From the NCBI GenBank assembly GCA_905250025.1, contig CAJNOJ010000060.1, forward strand, positions 396,270 through 460,269: a stretch of 64,000 bases of DNA. The letters run 5' to 3'. Origin of the DNA: Adineta ricciae (Eukaryota > Rotifera > Eurotatoria > Adinetida > Adinetidae). Made by a program: the position numbers and the translations under genes. Below, piece after piece: positions 12,526-22,981 of this stretch (position 1 is its first letter; every line of letters begins with the position of its first letter). A model generated the notes under the pieces. The model did not search any database, had not been told where the DNA came from, and was given only the letters and a program-made list of their open reading frames with translations.

Positions 12526-13854
12526 ATGGCTCAACAAAAGTCAATCACATTTTTCTTCAGAAAGAAACGCGAGCATTCGGATGTTGATGAAAATGAAGAG
12601 GTCAAAGAGGTAAACAAATCTGCCTGACAAACTTATGAATCCAACAAGATTTGGAGATAATTCTTTCGTATTCAAGGTTGTTTCGACAACTCCAAAACGC
12701 GTCAAAACAGCATCGAATACACCGGTAGCATCGCCTATGCGAATCTCTCAACCAAACTCCAATGTCAATTCACCGAATGTGCCAAAAAGTGACGAGGAAA
12801 AACGTTTAGCTGAACGGATTGAAAATAATCGTATTGGAGCTAAGATGAAACTTGAGGCAAAAGCTACACGTGGATTAGTTGTCGATATGGGTATATCGTG
12901 GTATAAGGCCTTCGAAAAAGAATTTTCGAAAGAATATTTTCAAAAAGTATGTGTATACACCTGTCGTGTATTGATCAATACTAGTTTTGAATGTTTTTGA
13001 CTAATTAGCTAGCAAGTTTTGTTGCGGATGAACGCGAAAAAGGTGTAACAGTCTATCCACCTCCTCATCATGTATTTACATTTACACGTATGTGCGAACT
13101 GAGCGAAGTCAAAGTGGTTATTCTCGGACAGGATCCATATCATGGTCCAAATCAAGCACATGGTCTGTGCTTTTCAGTACGAAAGAATGTTCCACCTCCA
13201 CCAAGGTGAGTTGAAACACAAATGCTTATTCTCTTATTTTCATCTATATTCTAGTCTTGTAAATATGTATAAAGAACTGAAAGCTGATATACCCGATTTC
13301 GTCATACCAAACCATGGCACATTATCAGGATGGGCTCGGCAAGGTGTTCTGTTGCTCAATGCCTGTTTAACGGTTGAGAAGGGTAAAGCTAATTCACATA
13401 AGGGAAAAGGATGGGAAAAATTCACGGTAAGACATCCCTCCAGGTATCATCCATTACCATTTGCTTAACTTCTTTCTCATGTTTAGGATGCAATTGTGCA
13501 ATATTTGAACGATCGTTCAGCAAATATCGTATTTCTACTCTGGGGAAGAGATGCTCAAAACAAAGGAGCTCGAATTAATAAAGTTTGTATTCCTTTTTAT
13601 TTAAAATATTGTTTAATTTCATCCATTGTACATTTAGAGTCGACATCATGTTCTCACAGCTGCACATCCATCTCCACTTTCAGCTTATAATGGATTTATG
13701 GGTTGCAAGGTATATTCGAACATGAATGTGAAGCATTAATTTTCTCTTGATTTTTTAGCATTTTTCAAAAGCAAATGAGTATTTAAAGAGTGCTGGTCTT
13801 GCTGAAATCAACTGGTCAAATTTGCCATCGGAAGATGAGATGCCCTTTGATTAA
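12526..13854 (+). CDS. UNG: Uracil-DNA glycosylase, family 1 (UNG), with N-terminal PIP box
   Basis: UNG removes uracil from DNA in base excision repair. Seven exons (12526-12609, 12677-12946, 13009-13205, 13255-13426, 13487-13582, 13638-13709, 13759-13854) give 328 residues, close to nuclear human UNG2. The catalytic water-activating motif [13 protein letters not shown], the uracil-binding LLLNACLTV, and the DNA-intercalation loop [11 protein letters not shown] are intact. The first residues [11 protein letters not shown] fit a PCNA-interacting PIP box (Q-x-x-I-x-x-F-F), the same place as in UNG2, so this is a nuclear, replication-coupled form. An acidic and Ser/Pro-rich linker separates the PIP box from the catalytic domain. 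The long hydrophobic LESTSC-type frames in its introns are not coding. Confidence 0.97.
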
Positions 13855-14239
13855 ATCAGTGACCAGTATGTGTTATTTAATGTCAACAACGAAAATATGA
13901 ATTTATTATTTTTGTACATTTTTGTCTCTTTTCGGGTCGTTTTTGTTTCTTCATGTGTGAGTAATTATACTTGTCTAGTCTTTCTTCTTTATGAAACTTA
14001 TGTCAGATCTTTTGATTTTTCTTTTTACACGTAAACTTATGTCAGATTTCTCGGGTAAATTTTCAATAATAAAAAAAAACAAAGATTTTCTTTATTATCA
14101 CTAAACTCTAAGACTTATCCGTGAAAATCAATTTTGCAGATGTTGAACCATATTGTCCGATATCAAAATTTGCCATGTCCGGAGTAATAAGCAAGTGACA
14201 TCTCTCCTGACGACACGACCCGTTCCCAGATCAGTGATA
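13855..14239 (+). other. UNG-UBOX5 spacer with candidate acceptors
   Basis: These 385 bp lie between two same-strand genes. They contain aataaa-like sequence near 14069 and two acceptor-like sites: ttttgcag at about 14139 and cgttcccag ending at 14229, 10 nt before the UBOX5 ATG. No coding sequence is seen. Confidence 0.5.
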
Positions 14240-15319
14240 ATGCTTGTAAATTTTTGTACAGCGAAATTTCAACCCGTATTCGAATGTTCCCAAATGCAAC
14301 TCGATGGTTATCACGCTGAAAATCTTGCCAAAGATTTCTCTCAAAAGTACCATGTTTGTTTGAGTTTCATTTCTATCATTTTTCTCGTTAATAGTCATGG
14401 TTTTCTTGCTGATTCGCTGCAACGTCCACCGATTGATATTTACATTCGATTTCCTCTGAATATCGATATCAAACATATTTATTTGGGCCCATCGATTGGT
14501 CACCATCGGTCGACATTGATCGAGTTTTGCGTTAATCATCAGATGATAGATGAGAAAACATCTTGGCTCGTCGATTCGTCCAATAAGTCAAATCTCGTCA
14601 ATGTCAAACAACTATCGTTTCATCGGATCGCACAGATTCTAAATGAAAATGAAAATACTCAACGAATCGAAATCTACGATCATGAAACTGAACAATCCAA
14701 TTCCAATACATTCGCATATCGTTTTTCTGCCAATACTCATCTGATCAATTGTAGTACAATTAAACTGACAATCAAACGTGCCTGGCGTGTGTCTTCATGT
14801 GCTTTGAAATATCTACAAATTTGGGGCTCGCTATCGAATTCCATTCCCGCAGAATTCAAAACAAAACTCGAACAAATTCTCTTCCCTACACCAGCTAAAC
14901 CTTTAGAAATCAATGAAGCCACATGCTCAAAAACCTCCGAAGAAATCCCGTCGGACTTCTTGGACGCGCTCACATCTGATCTGATGTTGATTCCAATGCT
15001 GCTACCCAGTGGTCATATAATTGATCAGACAACATTAGAGAAATGTATAGCTGAAGATACACGTTGGTGTCGTTTGCCACGTGATCCCTTCACATTAAAA
15101 TCGTTCACTGAAATTACTCAGCCAGTTGTAGCTCAACAATTAAAAATGCGCATTGATCAGTTCCTAAGTGAACATCAGAATGATCCGAAATATCGTCAAT
15201 ATGGTAGAGTACTTGACCCACGACCAACGATACCTGGTAGAAATATATTTTCATCGAAACGAAAACCGGACGATGCTCTGAATGATAATCAAGCGAAAAA
15301 AAAGCGAGACAAAGACTAG
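14240..15319 (+). CDS. UBOX5: U-box E3 ubiquitin ligase, UBOX5/RNF37-like, without the C-terminal RING
   Basis: Two exons (14240-14346, 14395-15319) encode 343 residues. The N terminus (MLVNFCTAKFQPVFECSQ, DGYHAENL, then NHGFLADSLQRPP and FPLNIDI) aligns with the N-terminal domain of RNF37. A U-box follows at about residues 230-310, with PSDFLDALTSDLM, MLLPSGHIIDQTTLEKC and DPFT. U-boxes recruit E2 enzymes without zinc. The 48-nt intron is in frame and lacks a stop, so it could be misread as coding; the RNF37 alignment shows it must be removed. The human protein (541 residues) has an added C-terminal RING region, absent here: the chain ends in a basic KRKPDD/AKKKRDKD tail that may be a nuclear signal. 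METTL18 starts 19 bp after the stop. Confidence 0.88.
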   Translation: MLVNFCTAKFQPVFECSQMQLDGYHAENLAKDFSQKYHVCLSFISIIFLVNSHGFLADSLQRPPIDIYIRFPLNIDIKHIYLGPSIGHHRSTLIEFCVNHQMIDEKTSWLVDSSNKSNLVNVKQLSFHRIAQILNENENTQRIEIYDHETEQSNSNTFAYRFSANTHLINCSTIKLTIKRAWRVSSCALKYLQIWGSLSNSIPAEFKTKLEQILFPTPAKPLEINEATCSKTSEEIPSDFLDALTSDLMLIPMLLPSGHIIDQTTLEKCIAEDTRWCRLPRDPFTLKSFTEITQPVVAQQLKMRIDQFLSEHQNDPKYRQYGRVLDPRPTIPGRNIFSSKRKPDDALNDNQAKKKRDKD

Positions 15320-15338
15320 TTAAATCTGTTTTTCAGAT
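15320..15338 (+). promoter_or_regulatory. Strong splice acceptor filling the UBOX5-METTL18 gap
   Basis: The whole 19-bp gap reads as a polypyrimidine-AG acceptor (tctgtttttcag, AG at 15335-15336) followed by two bases and the METTL18 ATG. There is no room for a promoter. The simplest explanation is spliced-leader addition to the second cistron of a shared transcript. Confidence 0.65.
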
Positions 15339-16538
15339 ATGTTCAAATTCAATTTCAATATCGAAGAAGATCAAGACACTCAGAACAAGAAATCCGATGA
15401 AGACGAGCAATTCGGCGCGTTGAACCAAGACTTTGGATATATTCGCATTGATGATTTACCAAGTATGATTAGATCAGAAAAGAATGCTCCGATATTCATC
15501 GTTTTCTTCGATTTTTGTGATATCATACAAAAAACTCTTTCAAAGAATAAAATCATTCGATATTGAATTGTGCAGAAAACATATTTAGATGAATCTGATG
15601 AAGATACCGAGAAAATGCGACAAAGATTCGAATCATATCGATCGGATCTTGTTCCCAATGTATACGAAGGTACAGTGTTAGCCTTGCTACATCGTATGAC
15701 AAGCGTTTGCTTTGTTTTCTAGGCGGTTTTAAAACGTGGGAATGTTCCTATGACCTAGTCGATTATCTACAATCGATTGGTGATAATCTTCGAGATAGAA
15801 AAACAGTGATTGAAGTAATTAGAGGAAAACTACACGAGATTCACTGATGTCTGTAGATTTAGTTAGGATGTGGCAGTGGTCTACCGGGAACAGCATTGAA
15901 TAAGTCAGGAGAATTTCAAGTGGATTTTCAAGATTTTGTAAGTTGATTCGACTGGAGTGGGATATGGAACATTTTTTTTTCGTCGGAATTTTCTTTTAGA
16001 ACCGCGAAGTTATTGAACAAACAGGCAAACAGTTGAAAAAAGATAAACGGTCATATAATAATCGTATGTTTTTCGGTGATTGGGGTGATTTGTTGAACAT
16101 CATTCCAGCCCACTAGTGCGTCATCATTTGACAACAAAATTGTCTGATTGATGTACATCTTTTTCTTCAGCTATGATGTTATACTCACTTCGGAGACGAT
16201 CTACAACACTGGTAATTACGCCAAATTAGTGGAACTATTGAATCATGCTCTTACATCCAACGGTGTCATGTGAGTTATGGCAAAGTGCTCATTTTCCACG
16301 ATTAAGATTCATTATCAATAGATATCTGGCCGCTAAAGTGTATTATTTCGGAGTTCAAGGTGGTGTTCGTCAATTTGAAGAATTTATCGCCAAAACCGGC
16401 TTATTCAAAACTCGAGTAGTTCGAGTTATTGATGCAAGTGAGTCAAAAATTTGATATTTACTTCCAGATGTACCAAGACTTTCATTTTTTGCAGATGTTA
16501 AACGTGAAATTCTCGAAATGACTCGTTCAATACATTGA
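15339..16538 (+). CDS. METTL18: Protein-histidine N-methyltransferase METTL18
   Basis: METTL18 (yeast Hpm1) methylates a histidine of ribosomal protein uL3 and tunes translation. The start MFKFNFNIEED matches the family N terminus. Further conserved blocks are NVYEGGFKTWECSYDL, the SAM-binding GCGSGLPG (motif I), VDFQDFN, GDWGDL, DVILTSETIYN and YFGVQGGVRQFEEF. Eight exons are inferred: 15339-15462, 15589-15669, 15723-15814, 15863-15937, 16000-16115, 16171-16269, 16322-16437 and 16495-16538, giving 248 residues. The human protein is longer because of an N-terminal linker. The first intron is uncertain: donor 15463 with acceptor 15588 keeps frame, and another choice using the acceptor at 15575 is possible. 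It is the last gene of the plus-strand run. Confidence 0.92.
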
Positions 16539-17041
16539 CTTTTTGACTAATCAAGAAATAATCTCCAACTCACTCTTTGTTTTGTTACAATTGTCTAACG
16601 AAGTACTAAGATAAATCCGTTTATTCATAGAATTTCACATTTCGATATCCTAATCGTATTGACGGGCCTAGAATATAATGTGATTCATACGTTATCGTAG
16701 AGGTAATCGATAACAAATCACCATTCATGACTTGTCAAAGGCATTGTGTTATCTGATCATGTCGAAAAATGAATATAATACCGTGGTAATAGCGTCGCAC
16801 GATTCAATCATTCGATTATATTATCGTTGACACGTTTTCATCCTTATACTAAACATATGGGATTGCGTCTTTAGAAAATATCTGTCTATTGTTCGAATCA
16901 CATTTGTTTTATCAATAGCTTTTTCTTTATATAGTAATGAAATAGAAAAAGAAGAAACAATTTTCAACTAATTCAAACGAATTATTCACGTCAAGAACAT
17001 AAATAAGAAGGTAACAAGGAGACGAAGGAAATTTGCAATTT
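16539..17041. other. Convergent 3' intergenic region
   Basis: About 500 bp between METTL18 (+) and the unknown gene at 17042 (-), presumably two 3'UTRs. I see nothing else in it. Confidence 0.6.
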
Positions 17042-18750
17042 TTATTTATCGGCAACTCTTGGCGTCATCGCTATACGTGCTCGAATCATATCAATATGTG
17101 TACGGAGATCTTTTATATCGGCATGTATCGAATCGGAACGTCCTTTCGGAGCACTGACGGCTAATTGTCGCATTCTGTTCATTTCTAATTTCATTGCTTG
17201 CATTTCATCAATTAGCATTTTCAAATATTGCTTCGTATCATCTTCATTATCACTTGAATTGTAATTTTGATTTGCCGACGAAGTATATTTCGATCGTGAA
17301 CGTGATGGTTGAGATGAATTATCGTGTGCAGCTGATTCACCACGTGTAATAACGTATGCGTTACCATTTGTGCGTTGACGTCGGTGATGTTGATGATGAC
17401 GACTTGCTAGACCGCCTGATGAATGTTGAGCGCTGACTGAACGGTTCTGTTGATGATCATGAAGACGACGAGGAGAATTCGAACGTGAACGTGATGGTGT
17501 ACGACTACTTATGTTCCCCTTTGGAGTGTCCTGCGGTTCGATATACGCCAAGGCGGCGCCATTACTTCCTGTCTGTCCCACATTTGCAGGTGGTAGTGCT
17601 GTTCGCAATGTTTCACCTGTTGGCAATGGAATCGTCTTTGGCACGTAGCTAACATTGAAAACGAGAGAAATATTATCCCGATAAACGACGCTTTTGTCAC
17701 GAAAAAAAAATTTCGAATTTCTTACCGATTGTAAATGCCTATGGGTATCAAAGGCATCTGTTGCTGTTGAGATGCTTGCCAAGCAGCCAATTGCTGTTGT
17801 TGTAAAAGCAATTGTTGCTGCTGCTGTTGTTGCAATTGTTCTGGAGTGAGATCTATACTATTATTTGCAACGGGCGTTTTCGATTTAACTGGTTTCTCTG
17901 GTGATCGCGATCGATATTTTCGTTGTTTAACTCCACTATCATTTGAGCGTTTCGATGGCGATTGTCCACTTTTCTGCTTTTTTGGACTCCGATGTCGTCG
18001 ATGAGAATGTTCTTCTCGATCACTATGATAGCTACCTTTATATGGCGAATGGGTTATCGAAAGTAATGTTGGCGTCATGTTAGGCTTTCTGTTTGCTTCG
18101 TTTTCCCGATTATATAAAATACGACGGGGTGATGGTTGACGAATATTCGTATTATTACGATAAGGTTCATACAACAATGGCGATTTACTCGGCATTGGTG
18201 TATACGGTTGACGGTTTTCCAGCGGATACAGACTATCAAACGGGCTCGAATAGGGTTGCTGTTGCTGTTGTAGTGGTGCTTGTTGAGAATTATTAGCTTG
18301 TTTAACAATACGAAAATCATCACGTAGCAATTGAGCATCGGAAGGATGTACCACATACAATAATACACCTTTCATATTCGATTGAAGCTCATCATAAACG
18401 ATACAGATAACGTTATTTATACTAGGTAACATATAAATATCATGTACAAGTCCGATAGGAATGAAAACGGGTATACGTGTTCGAGCAATTTGAGGATCTT
18501 GAGCACTGATTTGTATGCCCACTCGATTAATACGAACCCAGACGGCGGTAGCTAGAAAAGATAGAATATGTTGGATCTGAGTGCGCAAATCTTACATACA
18601 GTAAGGTTGGCCGGCTGCTGCATGATTGATAATACTCCGAATTGTATCAGGAGTATAAGAACTGACTAACGTCGAGTTCAGTGGATAACCTGTATAACGT
18701 CGAGATGTAACACCATCATTGACACTATTATAAGTTATCAATTGACTCAT
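17042..18750 (-). CDS. Hypothetical Q/S/R-rich protein with C-terminal helix
   Basis: I do not recognise the family. Three exons (18600-18750, 17726-18551, 17042-17648) join in frame to 527 residues from ATG 18750. An acceptor-like sequence sits 15 nt upstream of that ATG. Residues 1-110 look like a folded domain (TAVWVRINRVGIQISAQDP, then a hydrophobic strand GVLLYVVHPSDAQLL). The middle is disordered: a Pro/Tyr-rich stretch, an SR/KR-rich stretch (RRHRSPKKQKSGQSPSKR), a polyglutamine block near residues 248-275, and further Arg-Ser repeats. The last 65 residues form a Met/Leu-rich amphipathic helix (MLIDEMQAMKLEMNRMRQL), probably a coiled coil. The N-terminal block could be a small PH- or EVH1-like domain, but I cannot show this. 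Confidence 0.75.
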
Positions 18751-19401
18751 AACTATTCGTTGTCGCTGTTTTTCAAGTCAAATAATCGATAGTTATGATT
18801 AATATAATCTAAAATATGCTCACAATTAACTTCGTGTTATTGCTATGGAAAAATAAGTCAACGACGACCGATATCTATCTAACTGGTTGATCTGCCCATC
18901 TTAATCGTTACCTGACTCGATAAGTATAAACGCGTATGTATACGACATATACACGAACAAAAATATACTTCTTTACATTTCAATGGTTACGCTTCACCTG
19001 TCTACGTCTTTTTTTCTCTCTCTCTCTCTCTCGTTTTACTGGTAATAAGCATATATACAAAGGAGAGTCGCTAAACAGCACATATAATACCCAGTTTTTG
19101 CAATATCTTTTGATCAAATGATTGATTTTTGCTTACATTGAATCTGTCGCCAATTCGCATTGTAGATTTGTGCATTGTATAAGTCATATATTGCATTTCT
19201 TTTGACAATTTTTGTAACAAAGAAACATTGGAGGACAGAAAATGAATGAGAGAAATGGGGAGATAGCGAACGAGAAGAAGAGGAGAGGTGAAAGAAGCGC
19301 ATACACTAAATTATTTGTTTTTATTTTGATATGTTATTTTATCATCTAATTTATACACTACGTCGTTTTTTTTCTCGACGGAAGAGAGAAACTAATTATA
19401 A
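18751..19401. other. Intergenic region between two minus-strand genes
   Basis: Holds the promoter side of the 17042 gene and the 3' side of the Kv gene. A (TC)n run lies at about 19014-19032. No gene is seen. Confidence 0.6.
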
Positions 19402-21575
19402 TTATGTTCCTGTCATATATCGAATACTACGATGTTGTTTCCAACGATTTTGTATTAGACTTGAATATTTCGTAAAGACAATCGTCGTTGGCATGCTACG
19501 CAAAAAAAAGTAAAGGTGCGAAAAGAAAATGCGACTAGTCGTTTTACCTAAATACAATAATACCAGTCAATGCACAAACACTGGCAGCTAATCGAGCTTC
19601 GAACTAGTGTCAAAGGTGATGAACGAACAAAATAATTTATTTCGTTTAGCTCACGGATCGTGGATATACATCTCCATAGCCTAATGTCGTTAGTGTAATG
19701 AAAGCCAACCAAAATCCATCTGAAATAGAATGAATATCTTGAGTTGATTGACGTTTAAGGACTCGTGCGTTGAGTGAAACCTTCTTTTTATTCCTATTTA
19801 TCAATCAAACAAGAGAATGGGATACAATCTACTCATTTATCGCCTCGCGTAGGTTAATAGGAATGTTTATTTTCATTTTCAATTATGATTGTACACGTTA
19901 TGTGATCAATTACCGTTTAATTATTGTACCTCATATTGTTTTCAATGACGATTGACATAATAAATACAAAAAAATAACGAACCGCCTTGAGTTATATTAT
20001 CTTCATAACAGGTTTTGCAGAGAAAATATATTAATACGCGTATGATTACGCTGACATCCATAGTGACAGCGAATTGTTAACGGTATAATTGATGGGAAGA
20101 GAAGCGGGTTGCATCGTTCGTGACGCTTAGTACTATGAAAATGTGTCCTATTTTCTGACGAACTACGAAAGATTTGCACAGCTTCTCTTCGGCTTAAGCG
20201 ATTAACCCAAATGAGTTGTTCTGTGGATGGTAGATCATACTTACCGAGAATGTTTCTGGTATTCGATTCCGGATTGGAATTATCAATGATATAAATCATC
20301 GTTCCGAACAATAACATACAGAATGTCACTAAAAACGCAAATCTGCCTGATAACTTTCATCGAGTTTTATCTGTACCAGATATAATCAACGAGGAGAGTT
20401 CATTTAAACTCATAGCAATGGCTTTGTATAGTAAACGTAGATGCGACATATGTCGAGTTAATCGGTAGATGCGAAATGATTTCAAAATTAGTAACCAATA
20501 GTAGAACGAAAGGAAATTGTTGATATAGCCAATATTATGTAAATGATAACTAATCAAACATACTGCACTCGACAAGATTATTATCTAAATCGACATCGGC
20601 GGCAATGTCTATGATTACTTGAGAGCTATAATTACGTACGAGATCAAGAAAGTTTGAAACATCGTAGAGAATGAGTGAAAATATCGGTGCAGAAATGATT
20701 CGTAGGGCGAGTTCAATGGTAAATGCGAAAATGCAGACAATCTCGATGATATAAGATGGACGCATGTACAACGGAAAATGTATTTGATTGACGCCAAGTA
20801 TTTCTTGGAATTGGGCCAGCTCAGTAACGGTCGGAATGATCCTAGAATATTTGTTTTCATGTATTCATCTTTTGAAATCTACTTGAAAATATACTCGCTG
20901 AGAAACGGTACACAGGATAGAATAGTCAATAGTATCGACAGGCCAGTAATCAAATCACCGTAAGGAAAAGCAATACTGCTTGGGTAAGTAAGTGTTTTCC
21001 AAATTAAACAACGCCATGTTTCAGTTGGCAATAAACGAATATCATCTAAAGGTGTCTAAGAATCTTTCTCTTAGAGGAAATATTCTTTTATGATGAAAAT
21101 ATGTACCATGTCTTCTTCGATGAATACTTCACTGAGACGTTCATCGATTTGCCAAAACCGAAGTTCTTCATAGAAAAGTTCCGGTTCGATATGTGGTGGC
21201 CTTCAATTTCAATAGCAGTTTAATTCAATCGAATTCAATCATGTCTATCTACCGCATGAGCATGCCGGGATTCAAATAGTAATAGAGTATTGATTCAAAT
21301 ATAGATGGATGACGATCGAATCGATACACGTTGGAAGATTCATCGTAGAATAGACGTCGTTTCAGCTCATCACCCAACAATGTATTTGGAAAGTTTTTCA
21401 ACTGGAAAAAAACTGCTTTTTTTCAGTATAAATCAATTCTGTTTGTCGGATGAGTTACTTGCTGATTTTGTATGACGAACTGTTTACCTGAAATAAGGAT
21501 CGTAATTCGATCATGTTGTTCATTCTGAAGAATCGAATGTAGATCGATTAATTGTTGAAACTGTCGTGTCTGCAT
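19402..21575 (-). CDS. Voltage-gated potassium channel, Shaker (Kv) type
   Basis: A tetrameric plasma-membrane K+ channel subunit. Exons 21459-21575, 21253-21401, 21107-21200, 20883-21055, 20640-20841, 20377-20584, about 20241-20328, about 19983-20050, 19655-19719, 19548-19603 and 19402-19495 add up in frame to about 437 residues. The N-terminal T1 (BTB) domain shows TLLGDELKRRLFYD and SIFESILYYLNPG. S1 and S2 follow, then S3 (NFLDL/IIILSSAVCLI, joined across a 55-nt intron), S4 with spaced basic residues (LKSFRIYRLTRH) and the S4-S5 linker. The selectivity filter is TTLGYGDVYP. S6 reads SMPTTIVFTKY where Kv1-4 channels have a PVP bend. The S5-pore linker is uncertain: a different exon choice adds a Cys-rich loop. 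The cytoplasmic tail is very short. An acceptor lies 27 nt before the start. Confidence 0.9.
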
Positions 21576-21705
21576 TTGTGATTTTCAGAAGTTTTCTGGT
21601 TGCTAAGATAGAATTGCAAGTGAATTTGTAAAGGAAAAAAAAGATTATTTATTGTCATGATGAAATATAAAAGATTACAAATAAAATAGAGATCTTTCTA
21701 ATGTG

Positions 21706-22981
21706 TTAATTTTCATTATCGACTATGAATATAGAATTTTGTTCGCCATGGAGATTATCCCTCATGGAACCCGATATAGTTGGAATAGGTCGCTGTTCAT
21801 TATAATGAACATGATCATTTTGTTCAACGACTGGTGCTGCTGAAGTGGTCGCCAGTGAAGTATACAAAACTGGCGCCAGAGTCTCGGTTGGTATCGGCTG
21901 TTGTCGACTGCTTGACTCAGGAATTGTAATACCGTAGGCAACAAGAATATCTAGATTGCATAACGGACAATGACGATGATTGATCAACCATGGATCAACA
22001 CAAATTTGATGGAATGTATGATTACATTCTAGAGATGGAAAGTTGAGTAAGCGATCAACTAAGCTCTGTACACTTACTTAATAGTCGTACAGTGTCACCA
22101 GCTTTAATTGCATCCAAACAGATCACACATGATTCTTCAATAGGAGGATTTTCTGTGATTGTGATCAGTGGAATTTTCGTTAAGGCTTTTTTCGCAGCAT
22201 GCGTCAAACGATTGTTCAAATGATCTTTTGCTGTACGAGAACGATATCGTTGACAATAATAGAACACAAACCATGCGATAAATAAGCAAACCAGAACTGA
22301 TATCGATATCGCAACAAAAATGATCGCACCACGAGAATTGTACCACAAATTTCGTCCAGGAACATCATCGTAATCGATTTGCATTGGATCTAACGTGATA
22401 TTCAGATAAGTCTGGTTATCATTTGCCAAATCAAACAACATCGAACCAATCATTTGTGAAACATACAAAGCTAAAATATCCGAATTGTTTTGTAGCATAT
22501 CGAATGCATCTTGACCAGTACTTCGAGGGTCATAAATTATCACCGCTGAAATAGCAAAGAAAGACGTAAACATACGCTCAGAATTAACAATTCTTCTTCA
22601 TATAGTACCTGATGCACCGAACTGCTTAGCCCGTGTAATTTTCACACTAAATGTGCAATCACCGCCGCGTTGTATAATTGCAATACCATTGGAATATGTT
22701 ACATTGTTAATCGGCTGCTGACACGCATCATAGTTCTTTCTCGAGTCGATTAGTACGAATGCGGGTCTATTGAATACTGGCGACTGACTGCCTCGGGTTG
22801 AAACAATACCATTTGTCTGACTTTCTTCTGTTCTGTTGGAATAGTTCGATGAGACCGAATAATATTCATATTTAATCGTCGCGGTTAATTGCCCATTGAG
22901 AAAATTCGGAAAGAATATAATACAGCATAGAATGGTGTTCATTGAATATAAATCAAATAATTGTTGAAAGATTCTTTTCAT
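21706..22981 (-). CDS. PA-TM-RING E3 ubiquitin ligase (Goliath/GRAIL-type)
   Basis: A single-pass endomembrane ubiquitin ligase. Three exons (22609-22981, 22078-22545, 21706-22028) give 387 residues. An N-terminal hydrophobic segment ([17 protein letters not shown] from the second Met) is a likely signal peptide. A protease-associated (PA) domain follows, with [20 protein letters not shown] and then GASGAVIIYDP across the first intron. One transmembrane helix ([21 protein letters not shown]) precedes a basic stretch. The RING-H2 finger starts CVICLD, continues [14 protein letters not shown] across an intron and ends HRHCPLC, with all eight ligands present. A Ser/Thr/Pro-rich tail ends at 21706. 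Family members ubiquitinate membrane cargo in endosomes. The exact orthologue (RNF13, RNF128, RNF130, RNF150) cannot be chosen by eye. Confidence 0.93.

Noticed and set aside
16870-16900. tRNA B-box-like sequence (gttcgaatc)
   Set aside because: No matching A box, acceptor stem or anticodon arm could be drawn around it.
20215-20241. 24-nt intron candidate in the Kv gene (gtaagt...ccacag)
   Set aside because: Too short for a spliceosomal intron and in frame either way; a longer intron from 20240 to 20051 connects S5 to the pore.
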